NCBI RefSeq assembly: GCF_900103625.1
Contig: NZ_LT629700.1
Span: forward strand, 1,798,001-1,862,000
Length of the DNA: 64,000 nucleotides
Origin: Corynebacterium mycetoides
GTDB lineage: Bacteria; Actinomycetota; Actinomycetes; Mycobacteriales; Mycobacteriaceae
Direction of reading: 5' to 3'
Part shown: positions 16,934-24,243 of the stretch, in pieces
How the letters are laid out: each line of letters starts with the position of its first letter
Position numbering within the stretch: position 1 is the stretch's first letter
Notes under the pieces: generated by a model
Told to the model about the DNA's origin: nothing
What the model saw: only the letters and a program-made list of their open reading frames with translations
Database searches by the model: none
Program-made: the position numbers and the translations under genes

Positions 16934-17892
16934 GAGCCGGCCCCGGTGCCCCCGGTGCCCCCGGTGAGCGCCGCGAACTGCGCGACTGCCGCGGTAAACT
17001 CCGCCGGGTTCTCGATGTGGGGAAGGTTTTTGGCACCCGGCACGCTGAGCTGACGGACCGTGCCCGTCACGCGCGCCTTCTGCCGCGCCACGACCGGCTT
17101 CCACAAACTCTGCCCCGGGTGGATGAGCAGTGTGGGAGCCGCGACGGGGGCGTCGTTCGCGGCGGAACCGGAAAGGGAGACTAGGGGCGGCGTGATCAGC
17201 CGCGAGTTGTGGACGCTGTGCACGAAGGCGTTGTCGATGTCGGCGGCTGTGCGGCGCACGTTCAGCACCTCGTCGAAGCGTGCGGTGCCGTGAAACTGGC
17301 TGGTGGTGTTGATCACGAGGTTGTCCCGGTACACGCGGCGCCGGGTGCGCGGGAAGCGCCTCAGCAGGCGCGACGGCAGACGAGCGACGGTGATGCGGCC
17401 GAGCAGGGGCATGAAGTCCCAGGGCCGCGCTGCCATAGCCGCGCGCAGGTCCGCCGGATGCGCCGCGGAAACAGAGACCAGGCCGGAGACGAGTTCGGGG
17501 TGCAGGGCCGCGGTGACCCAGGCGACGCCTCCGCCCGTGTCCGCCCCGACAACGATCGCGGACTTATGCCCCAGGGTGGAAATCGCCCCCTTGACGTCGC
17601 CTACGGCGATGAGCATCTCGTTGCCCGGCCTCGGCGGCGGCTTGTCCGACATCCCGTAACCGCGCATGTCGAGCGCGGCGACGTGAAAGCCCCGCTCAGC
17701 GAGCGGGGCGATGACGTCGCGATAGTCGAACCACCCGCCGAACGTACCGTGTAGGAGCAGGACAAGGGGGTGTGCGGGTTCCCCCGCGGTGACGGCGTGC
17801 AGGCGGGTGCCGCGGGTATGGAGCAGCTCGTGCTCGAAGTCGCCCTCGAGCTCCACGACTGTGGGCGGGAGTCTGCGGCTGAGCGCGGGCAC
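16930..17892 (-). CDS. Alpha/beta hydrolase, epoxide-hydrolase-like
   Basis: 320 residues. Oxyanion motif LLHGTFGGW, nucleophile elbow GADTGGG with Asp rather than Ser (the haloalkane dehalogenase/epoxide hydrolase class), and the catalytic His near the end in LPHIENPAEF. The C-terminus is a Gly/Thr tail (GGTGGTGAGS) encoded by three tandem 9-bp repeats at 16942-16968. Nineteen bases downstream of the holin-X-like gene, so cotranscribed. Substrate unknown. Confidence 0.85.
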   Translation of the reverse strand: MPALSRRLPPTVVELEGDFEHELLHTRGTRLHAVTAGEPAHPLVLLLHGTFGGWFDYRDVIAPLAERGFHVAALDMRGYGMSDKPPPRPGNEMLIAVGDVKGAISTLGHKSAIVVGADTGGGVAWVTAALHPELVSGLVSVSAAHPADLRAAMAARPWDFMPLLGRITVARLPSRLLRRFPRTRRRVYRDNLVINTTSQFHGTARFDEVLNVRRTAADIDNAFVHSVHNSRLITPPLVSLSGSAANDAPVAAPTLLIHPGQSLWKPVVARQKARVTGTVRQLSVPGAKNLPHIENPAEFTAAVAQFAALTGGTGGTGAGS

Positions 17893-17911
17893 TGCGTCTG
17901 CGTCTCCCGTA

Positions 17912-18517
17912 TTAGTCCTTGGTCACGGCGGTGGAGCCGCCGCGGGTCGGCACCGTGCGGGTGACGGAGCGCTCGTCGGTGACAACCGGGATGCGGCCGG
18001 TCGGCGCGGGGCCGCCGGTGTACAGGGCGCTGTCATCCTCGGCGAGGTTCTTCTGCGCCTGGCCCGGGACGAGGTTCTTCAGCTCGCCCACGGACTCCAT
18101 GGTGCGCTCGGGGGCCTTGACGTTCTTGAACTTGCGGAAGCCGACGAAGGCCAGGATTCCGGCCACCGCGAGCATGACCAGGAAGATGATGAGGAAGGCG
18201 GCCCACCACGGCATCCACAGGTGGAGCAGCGCGGCGAGGAAGAAAAAGAAGAAGAAGGTGGAGTACAGCGCGATCACGCCGGCGGCGGCGAACAGCCCCC
18301 CTCCGACGGCCCCCTTCTTCACCTCGCCCATGACCTCGGTCTTAGCCAGCTCGATTTCGCTGCGGACGAGGCGGGACACCTGCTCGGAGGCGTTCGAGAC
18401 CAGCGCGCCGATGGAGTCCTGGCCCGGCTGGGTGACGTCGGTGTCGCGCAGCGGAATGGAGTCGACCTTGGCGGAGATGGCGGTCGAACCGTTTGTGTAG
18501 AGACCCTTGTTGCTCAC
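17912..18517 (-). CDS. Actinobacterial holin-X-like / DUF1469 membrane protein
   Basis: 201 residues from GTG. The N-terminal half has a conserved amphipathic stretch (SEQVSRLVRSEIELAKTEVMGEVKKGA), followed by two membrane helices (about 75-100 and 105-130), the first with a run of six phenylalanines. The tail is polar. The family is conserved in actinobacteria near serB and marP; phage-holin function is not shown. First gene of a two-gene operon with the alpha/beta hydrolase. Confidence 0.85.
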   Translation of the reverse strand: MSNKGLYTNGSTAISAKVDSIPLRDTDVTQPGQDSIGALVSNASEQVSRLVRSEIELAKTEVMGEVKKGAVGGGLFAAAGVIALYSTFFFFFFLAALLHLWMPWWAAFLIIFLVMLAVAGILAFVGFRKFKNVKAPERTMESVGELKNLVPGQAQKNLAEDDSALYTGGPAPTGRIPVVTDERSVTRTVPTRGGSTAVTKD

Positions 18518-18606
18518 GATGTTTTACCTTCCTCGGTGGCTCGTGCCAGCTAGTTCAACATAAAACCACACTTGCTTTTCTAATGAACGTACCCAATCCT
18601 AGAGGA

Positions 18607-19446
18607 TTATGCGCTGCGGTTGTCTTTGGCGATGCGCTGCGCAACCCAGATTCCGGCCGCGGCGAGCGCGGTGACGCCCGCCACAACTCCCGCTCCGATC
18701 CCCACTTCACGGGCGTTGGGCATCTGGATGAGCGGCTCCGGGTTCTTAAAGGTGCGCACCTCCCAACCGTGCTCCTGGGCGTGCTTGCGCAGCGCCCGGT
18801 CGGGGTTGACCGCAACCGGGTGGCCGACCATTCCCAGCATGGGAATGTCCGTCGCCGAGTCGGAGTAGGCGTAGCTGCCAGCTAAGTCGTAGCCGTGGGA
18901 CTCGGCGAATTCGGTCACGGCGTCCGCCTTGGCATCGCCTTTGAGGAACCGGGTGACGTTGCCGGTCAGCTTGCCGTCAACAACCTCGAGCTCGGTGGCC
19001 ACGATCATGTCCACGCCCAGCTCGCGCGCGATGGGCTCGACGAGGATGTCCGCGGAGGCTGAGATGATGATGACGTCGCGGCCGTGGCGTTTGTGGAACC
19101 CGATGAGCTCTCTGGCCTCGGCGTATATGGCGGGCGTGACCACCGTGCGCATCGTTTCCGTCGTGACGCGGTCGATATCGTCGACCGCCCAGCCCGTGAC
19201 AAGCTGCGCCATATAATCGCGGGTGGAGTCCATGCGCTCGCTGCTGAGCCCCATGAGCATGTAGGACGCCTTCGTCATGTAGATTTCCACGGCCTCTTGG
19301 CGGGTGATCATCCCGTTGTTGAGGAATTCTTTTCCAAACGCGAAGGCGGAGGAGGTGGCGATGATGGTTTTGTCCAAGTCGAAGAAGGCGGCGGTGCGCC
19401 GCGCGGCGGCGCCCGTGGGCTCCCCGGTGCTGTCGTCGACGTCCAT
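18607..19446 (-). CDS. HAD-family phosphatase (SerB-like), membrane-anchored
   Basis: 279 residues from the ATG at 19446. HAD motif I is FFDLDKTIIA, motif II IISAS, motif III lysine in FLKGD, motif IV YSDSATDIPML. A C-terminal hydrophobic helix (IGAGVVAGVTALAAAGIWVA) is typical of the SerB1/CicA-like group. An ATG three codons upstream (19455) overlaps the TACAAT -10 box, so the second ATG, seven bases after that box, is the better start. Probably removes phosphate from a small metabolite or lipid. Confidence 0.87.
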   Translation of the reverse strand: MDVDDSTGEPTGAAARRTAAFFDLDKTIIATSSAFAFGKEFLNNGMITRQEAVEIYMTKASYMLMGLSSERMDSTRDYMAQLVTGWAVDDIDRVTTETMRTVVTPAIYAEARELIGFHKRHGRDVIIISASADILVEPIARELGVDMIVATELEVVDGKLTGNVTRFLKGDAKADAVTEFAESHGYDLAGSYAYSDSATDIPMLGMVGHPVAVNPDRALRKHAQEHGWEVRTFKNPEPLIQMPNAREVGIGAGVVAGVTALAAAGIWVAQRIAKDNRSA

Positions 19447-19525
19447 GCCCGACATTGTAGACGGGCCGCTTGACCCGCGGGCGCACCATTTTCGAAAAAA
19501 AGTACGAGAAAAGTTGTTGATGTGC

Positions 19526-19555
19526 TTGCAACGTTTTCATGGTATGTGTCATAAT
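19526..19555 (+). promoter_or_regulatory. Promoter of the 6C RNA
   Basis: -35 TTGCAA (19526-19531) and -10 CATAAT (19550-19555), 18 bases apart, on the plus strand. The expected start is near 19562, immediately upstream of the two C-loop hairpins. Confidence 0.6.
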
Positions 19556-19561
19556 CGTTCC

Positions 19562-19662
19562 CGCACGGCCCCGATATACAGTGTGGCCTGCCCCGGTCCA
19601 CCCCCCCCGAGACCGGGTTACCGACGGCCCGCGCACACCCCCCCCGAGGCGCGGGCCGTCCC
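19562..19662 (+). ncRNA. 6C small RNA
   Basis: Two stem-loops each expose eight consecutive cytosines. Hairpin 1: CCCGGTC (19592-19598) pairs with GACCGGG (19611-19617) around a loop of CA-C8-GA. Hairpin 2: GACGGCCCGCGC (19623-19634) pairs with GCGCGGGCCGTC (19649-19660) around ACA-C8-GAG; it is a 12-bp stem and may also terminate. This is the defining structure of the actinobacterial 6C RNA (B11 in M. tuberculosis), and the flanks fit: SerB-like phosphatase on one side and the ssd gene on the other. In C. glutamicum 6C RNA is linked to the SOS response. C-rich loops probably pair with G-rich ribosome-binding sites. Ends are estimates. Confidence 0.88.
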
Positions 19663-19688
19663 TTATGCCTTCCTCCGCCGCCGGCATG

Positions 19689-19780
19689 TTGTCCCCGGCA
19701 TGTTGTCCCCGTCTTGTTATCCACAGCATGTTGTCCACAGCGCGATGGTGAAACGTCACCTAGCTGGCGTTTTATCCACA
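19689..19780 (+). repeat. DnaA-box-like array with 14-bp period
   Basis: Four units start exactly 14 bases apart: TTGTCCCCG (19689), TTGTCCCCG (19703), TTATCCACA (19717), TTGTCCACA (19731). Each is preceded by CATG or CTTG. A fifth, TTATCCACA, follows at 19772. TTATCCACA is the classic DnaA box and TTGTCCACA the mycobacterial form; the first two are degenerate. All face the same way, between the 6C RNA and ssd. Confidence 0.6.
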
Positions 19781-19832
19781 GGTTTTCTGCGGGGCCCTTG
19801 TTCCGCCCCGCGCGCTGCGCGAGAGTCGAAGC

Positions 19833-20867
19833 ATGTCACGCACCTCGCCCATCCTCGTCGCCGTCGACGACCCGACAGTGCACTCTGAAGCCGTCCACCT
19901 CGTCGCCGTCGCCGGGCACCCGGTCGTGGATGCCAGCGCTGACCCCGCCGCCTTCCAGCGCAGCTATGAGTCGTGTTTCGCGGTGCTCCTTGATTCCTCC
20001 GTCGTGCCCCCGCCGCACCGACGCCCCGGCGTGTTCCTCGTCGGCGGCGAGCCGGACGAGCTGGATAAGCAGTTCGCGGCCCGCCCATGGAGCGATGACG
20101 CCTTCGTTCTCCCCGCCCAGGCGGCGGATCTGTTGCGCGCCATCGGGGCGCTGCGCCACGGCGGGCTCGAGCACCGCGCGCGGGGCACGGTCGTCGCGGT
20201 GGTGGGTGCGGCCGGAGGGGCGGGCGCGTCGGTCCTGGGGGCGTCGATAAGCCGTTCGTGCGGCGCCGAGCTCGCCCCCTCGCTTGTCGACGCCCACCGG
20301 TACTCCGGCGGCCTCGACCTCCTGCTGGGCGTCGAGAACGCGGTCGGGGCGCGCTGGGGCGAGATCACCGTTGGCGAGGGCGAGGTCGCGCGGGATGACA
20401 TCCGGCGGGCCCTGCCCGCGACCGCCGACGGGATTGCCGTGCTGACTTGCTCGCGCACGACGATCAGTGACCCTTTCGTGTTCGACGCGCCCGCCGTCGA
20501 GCGCACCGTCGCCGCGCTGGGCACGGCCGGGCTGACGGTCGTCGATTGCCCGGTGCAGCTCGTGCCGCAGCGCTGCGACCTCGCGGTCGTGGTCACGCCG
20601 GGGGAGGTGCGCGCGGCGGCCGCCGCCACCCGGATCGGCGCGGAGCTGAGCGCGCGCGGGGTGCAGTGCGTGGCCGTGGCCAGGCGCCGGGCGTGGTCGG
20701 GCCTGTCGGGCGCCGAACTCGAGCGCGTGACCAAGCTGCGCGTGGTCGGCGACGTCCCCGACGTGCCCGGGCTGACGAAGAAGCTGGAGACGGCGGGGCT
20801 GCCGCGTCGCCTCCCGCGGGCGCTGGAACGCTGCGCTCGCGCCGTCTTGGCGGAGGTGGGACTGTGA
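19833..20867 (+). CDS. ssd: Septum-site-determining/TadZ-CpaE-like ATPase
   Basis: 344 residues. An N-terminal receiver-like part (about 1-95) precedes a MinD/ParA-like domain whose phosphate-loop region reads VVGAAGGAGASVLGASI, a relaxed version of the KGGxGKT/S motif in which the usual lysines are missing. The RPWSDDAFVLPA segment is typical of the Rv3660c (Ssd) family. It heads the Tad-like cluster and in M. tuberculosis its homologue affects septum formation. GTG of tadA overlaps its stop (GTGA). Contains an inverted pair of GCTTRTCGACG motifs. Confidence 0.86.
   Translation: MSRTSPILVAVDDPTVHSEAVHLVAVAGHPVVDASADPAAFQRSYESCFAVLLDSSVVPPPHRRPGVFLVGGEPDELDKQFAARPWSDDAFVLPAQAADLLRAIGALRHGGLEHRARGTVVAVVGAAGGAGASVLGASISRSCGAELAPSLVDAHRYSGGLDLLLGVENAVGARWGEITVGEGEVARDDIRRALPATADGIAVLTCSRTTISDPFVFDAPAVERTVAALGTAGLTVVDCPVQLVPQRCDLAVVVTPGEVRAAAAATRIGAELSARGVQCVAVARRRAWSGLSGAELERVTKLRVVGDVPDVPGLTKKLETAGLPRRLPRALERCARAVLAEVGL
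20242..20292. repeat. Inverted pair of the GCTTRTCGACG 11-mer
   Basis: CGTCGATAAGC at 20242-20252 and GCTTGTCGACG at 20282-20292 lie 40 bases apart inside ssd in opposite orientation. They are two of 18 copies in the window; the others start at 3939, 4053, 7692, 8100, 10218, 12150, 14502, 23605, 26429, 35665, 38299, 42289, 44887, 51963, 58195 and 62461. The first copy forces the rare Ile codon ATA. Confidence 0.6.
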
Positions 20868-22003
20868 GGCCGGCCGCGGAGGCGGGCGAGATCATCGCGC
20901 GCGTCAAGCGCCGCCTCGCTCACGAGCCCGTGACGGACCCGGCACGCCTGTCCGCCCTGATCAGGGAGGAGGCGGTCGTGCTCAGCGACGTCGAAGTGCT
21001 GGGCATCATGCGGCAGCTGCGCGACGACACCACCGGTGTGGGGCGCCTGGAGTCCCTTCTGGGCAACCCCGGTGTCACGGACATCTGCGTCAACGGGCCG
21101 TCGAGCGTGTACGCCGATTCCGGAGCGGGCCTCGAGCTCACCGACGTGCAGTTCACCTCGGACGCGGAGGTGCGCCACTTAGCCGCCCGGCTCGCCGCCA
21201 ACTGCGGGCGCCGGCTTGACGACGCCCAACCTTACTGCGACGGCCACATCCTGCGGGAGGACGGCACCCTGTTGCGGTTCCACGCGATCCTGAGCCCCGT
21301 GGCGAGGGCGGGAACGTGCATCTCCCTGCGGGTGCTGCGCGCCACGACGGCCACGCTCGATGACCTGACGCGGCGCGGCGCGATGGATGCGGAGCGCGCG
21401 GAGGTGCTCCGCCGCGTGGTCACGCGGCGCCGTGCGTTCCTCGTCCTCGGCGGCACGGGCGCCGGGAAGACGACGCTGCTGACGGCGATGCTCTCCGAGG
21501 TGGATCCGGGGGAGCGCATCGTGGCCATCGAGGACACCCTCGAGCTCACGCCGCGCCACCCGCACGTGCTCAACTTGACGTCGCGCGGCGCCAACGCCGA
21601 GGGCGCCGGCGAAATCACGCTGGCGAACCTGCTCCGCCAGGCGCTGCGCATGCGCCCAGACCGGATCGTCGTCGGAGAGATCCGGGGTGCCGAGGTGGTG
21701 GACCTGCTCGCCGCGCTGAACACCGGCCACGACGGAGGGGCGGGGACGCTGCACGCGAACTCCATTCACGAAGTCCCGGCGCGGATGGAGGCGCTCGCCG
21801 CGCTCGGCGGGCTGGACCGGCCGAGCCTGCATTCCCAGCTGGCGGCAGCGGTGGACGTGGTGATTGTGGTCAAGCGGCGCCCCGACGGCTCCCGAATCCT
21901 CCACCAGCTCGGCGTGCTGGAGGGCAACCCGGTCACGGCCAGGGTGGTGTGGGACGCGGAGGCGGGGGAGTTAGACGGCTACGCGGAGGTGTTCGGCCCA
22001 TGA
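20864..22003 (+). CDS. tadA: TadA/VirB11-like secretion ATPase
   Basis: 379 residues from the GTG that overlaps the ssd stop. Walker A LGGTGAGKTTLL, Asp box IVAIEDTLEL, Walker B RIVVGEIRGAEV and the His box GHDGGAGTLHANS define a type II/IV secretion hexameric ATPase of the CpaF/TadA branch. It powers assembly of Flp-like pili or a related secretion structure. Overlaps tadB by four bases. Confidence 0.92.
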   Translation: MRPAAEAGEIIARVKRRLAHEPVTDPARLSALIREEAVVLSDVEVLGIMRQLRDDTTGVGRLESLLGNPGVTDICVNGPSSVYADSGAGLELTDVQFTSDAEVRHLAARLAANCGRRLDDAQPYCDGHILREDGTLLRFHAILSPVARAGTCISLRVLRATTATLDDLTRRGAMDAERAEVLRRVVTRRRAFLVLGGTGAGKTTLLTAMLSEVDPGERIVAIEDTLELTPRHPHVLNLTSRGANAEGAGEITLANLLRQALRMRPDRIVVGEIRGAEVVDLLAALNTGHDGGAGTLHANSIHEVPARMEALAALGGLDRPSLHSQLAAAVDVVIVVKRRPDGSRILHQLGVLEGNPVTARVVWDAEAGELDGYAEVFGP

Positions 22004-22776
22004 ACGCCGTCTCCTCGGCGCTCATCGCCGCGGCCCTGGCCACGCCCCCGCCGCGCCCCGCGCACAGGCTGGGCGGCGCGACCCACCGCACGCGCCTCCA
22101 CCCGGCCGTCATTCCGGCCGCGGTGTTCGTGGTTTCGCTGGCCGTCATCGTGTCGGACCGCCTGGCCCTAGTCGTCTCCCTGGGGATTGCGGGGATGACC
22201 CTTGCGCGCGCCGCGGCCGCGTACCGGGACAAGCGCCAGGCGCGGCGCAACCGGGCCATCGTGGCCGGGTTCCTGGGCCACGTGGTCACCCATCTCGAGG
22301 CCGGCTCCACGCCGAGCGACTCGTGCAGGCGCGCCGAGGACCACCTCCCGGATTCGTGCCCGGCGCCGCTCGCGCGGGATCTCCGGCAGCTCGGCGTGTC
22401 GGCGGCGCACGGCGCGGCCCCGCACGACACTGCCGGCGAGCTTGGAGAGGTCGCCGACGTCGCGGCGCTGTGGGCCCTGGCCGTCAACCGCGGCCTGCCG
22501 CTGGCGGCGCTTCTCGCCCAGGCGAGGGACCGCATAGACGCGCAGCAGCGCCATCGCGCGGCGACCGAGGCGGCGCTCGCAGGCCCGAAAACGACCGCCG
22601 TAGTGCTGTCGCTGCTGCCCCTCGCGGGCGTTGCGATGGGATCCGCGATGGGCGCCAACCCGCTCGGTCTCCTGCTCGGCCCGGGCGCGGGCGGGTGGCT
22701 GCTGGTGGCGGGCACGGCGCTGGTGTGCGCAGGTTTCCTCGCATGTCAGCACATCATCGGGCAGGCGGCGGCATGA
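22000..22776 (+). CDS. tadB: TadB-like inner-membrane platform protein
   Basis: 258 residues from the ATG that overlaps the tadA stop. Helices near 30-65, a cytoplasmic GspF-like domain (about 80-190, with ALWALAVNRGLPLAALLAQARDRI), then two helices at the end. Corresponds to the T2SSF half in TadB. Its stop overlaps tadC (ATGA). Confidence 0.84.
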   Translation: MNAVSSALIAAALATPPPRPAHRLGGATHRTRLHPAVIPAAVFVVSLAVIVSDRLALVVSLGIAGMTLARAAAAYRDKRQARRNRAIVAGFLGHVVTHLEAGSTPSDSCRRAEDHLPDSCPAPLARDLRQLGVSAAHGAAPHDTAGELGEVADVAALWALAVNRGLPLAALLAQARDRIDAQQRHRAATEAALAGPKTTAVVLSLLPLAGVAMGSAMGANPLGLLLGPGAGGWLLVAGTALVCAGFLACQHIIGQAAA

Positions 22777-23366
22777 GCGGCTACGGGCTCGCGGCCCTTC
22801 TCACCGCCGCCGCGCTGTGCGCGCCGGGAGCGCCCCCGGCGTCGCGCCTGCGCGGCGGCGCGGCCGGTTTGACCACGAAGAGCCCCCGGGACGGGCCGCG
22901 CGGGCGCCGCGCGCCCGCCTTCGACCGGCACCGCGCCGCGGCCGACATCTCGCTGTTCGCCGTGTGCTACTCGGCGGGGCTTACGGCCCAGGCGTCGGCC
23001 GCCGCCGTGGCCGAATCCTATCGTCCCGGTTCGACCGATCCGCTGGCCGAGAAGTGGCGCACCACCGCGTCGCTGCTGGCCCTCGGCGTTGAGCCGGAGC
23101 GCGCGTGGGCGGACTTCCACGAGGTTCCCGGCGGCGCCGATCTCGCCAGCGTGGTCGCCCTGTCGCATGCCTCGGGCACCGCGGTTACCGCGGGGTGCCA
23201 GAGGATCGCGGACCAGCTCACGCACGCTGCCACTGACGACGCGACGGCGAAGGCCGAGCGCGCCGGGGTGCTCATCGCCATCCCCCTCACCGCGTTTTTC
23301 TTACCCGCCTTCTTTGTTCTCGGACTCATCCCGACGGCAATCAGCCTCGGGGCATCACTTACGTAA
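22773..23366 (+). CDS. tadC: TadC-like inner-membrane platform protein
   Basis: 197 residues. One N-terminal helix, a basic linker and a GspF-like helical domain (DISLFAVCYSAGLTAQASAAAVA; VALSHASGTAVTAGCQRIADQL), then a C-terminal membrane helix ending IPTAISLGASL. Pairs with TadB to form the assembly platform. Eleven bases upstream of the Flp-like gene. Confidence 0.82.
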   Translation: MSGYGLAALLTAAALCAPGAPPASRLRGGAAGLTTKSPRDGPRGRRAPAFDRHRAAADISLFAVCYSAGLTAQASAAAVAESYRPGSTDPLAEKWRTTASLLALGVEPERAWADFHEVPGGADLASVVALSHASGTAVTAGCQRIADQLTHAATDDATAKAERAGVLIAIPLTAFFLPAFFVLGLIPTAISLGASLT

Positions 23367-23377
23367 GGAGCACAACC

Positions 23378-23590
23378 ATGCATCGAATCAACTCTCTCAC
23401 CGCCGCTCTTCTCACCCGCATCCACACGAAAATGACGAACGACCGCGGAATGTCCACCATCGAATACGCTTTCGGCTCCCTGGCCGCGGCCGCGCTCGCG
23501 GGCGTGCTGTACATGGTGGTCAACGGCAACGGCGTCACATCCGCGATCGAAGGCGTGATCACCGACGCCCTCTCCAACACGCCGGGCTAA
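23378..23590 (+). CDS. Flp-pilin-like small protein (DUF4244)
   Basis: 70 residues. A basic leader ends in DDRG-type sequence (NDRGMSTIEYAFGSLAAAALAGV): Gly before the cleavage point, Glu at mature position 5 and a hydrophobic helix, as in type IVb pilins. Likely cut by a prepilin peptidase, but none is encoded nearby. DUF4244 proteins sit at this place in many actinobacteria. Confidence 0.85.
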   Translation: MHRINSLTAALLTRIHTKMTNDRGMSTIEYAFGSLAAAALAGVLYMVVNGNGVTSAIEGVITDALSNTPG

Positions 23591-23602
23591 GGGGGTCGCC
23601 TG

Positions 23603-23896
23603 ATGCTTGTCGACGACCGCGGCTCCGTCACCGTCGAAGCCGCCCTCTCCCTTGCGGTCCTGCTGACGGTGGCCGCCGCGATCGTCGCGGGTGTCGCCAC
23701 CATGGCGGCCTACATCTCGGCGGTGGACATCGCCGCGGCGGCGGCGCGCTCCCACGCCATTGGGGTGGACTTCACGCCGAGCCGCGGCACCGTCACCGTC
23801 GAGCAGGCGGGCGGGATGGTCACAGTCACCGCCGTGGTGCCCGCCCCGGTGACGCCGATGACCGCGACGGCTACCTTCCCGGTGGAGTTCCGGTGA
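23603..23896 (+). CDS. TadE-like pseudopilin
   Basis: 97 residues. DDRGSVTVEAALSLAVLL is the TadE leader and helix start, followed by a small extracytoplasmic part rich in Val and Thr. A GCTTRTCGACG copy covers codons 1-5, so the motif forms the start of the protein. GTG of the next gene overlaps its stop. Confidence 0.85.
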   Translation: MLVDDRGSVTVEAALSLAVLLTVAAAIVAGVATMAAYISAVDIAAAAARSHAIGVDFTPSRGTVTVEQAGGMVTVTAVVPAPVTPMTATATFPVEFR

Positions 23897-24243
23897 TCGT
23901 GCGCATCTGGAACGCCAAGCGAAGGTGGCGGCCCCGGGATGACCGGGGGTACGCCACGGTCACCTCCGCGGGCGTTATCGCCGCCGTAATGGGGCTCTTC
24001 CTCGTGGTCGCGGCAGCCGGGGCCCGGGTGGCGGACACGCACCGCGCCCAGGCGGCGGCCGACTTGTCCGCCGTCGCGGGCGCGCAGGCCCACTACCAGG
24101 GTGCAGACGCGTGCCGCGTCGCCGCCGAGACCGCGGCCGCCAACGCCGCGGCGCTCACCGCCTGCGAGCTCTCCGGGGGCGATGTCATCGTCGCTGCCGC
24201 GGTGGGCGGGGCCGAGGCGCGCGCCCGGGCTGGACCCCTCTAA
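23893..24243 (+). CDS. TadE/TadG-like secreted protein of the helicase-neighbourhood family
   Basis: 116 residues from GTG (GTGA overlap). After a basic leader, DDRGYATVTSAGVIAAVMGLF is the membrane segment, then a helical Ala-rich part with two cysteines (ACRVA and TACELS) that may form a disulfide. This matches the Rv3655c-like family found next to an MrfA/Lhr-like helicase, as here. Its stop overlaps the helicase stop in convergent direction by two bases. Confidence 0.83.
   Translation: MIVRIWNAKRRWRPRDDRGYATVTSAGVIAAVMGLFLVVAAAGARVADTHRAQAAADLSAVAGAQAHYQGADACRVAAETAAANAAALTACELSGGDVIVAAAVGGAEARARAGPL

Noticed and set aside
16942-16968. CCGGTGCCC repeats as a terminator between marP and the hydrolase
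   Set aside because: They are direct repeats inside the hydrolase coding end and do not form a hairpin with a T-run.
19599-19648. Two runs of eight C as an assembly or sequencing artefact
   Set aside because: Both lie in loops of strong, matched hairpins at the place expected for 6C RNA.
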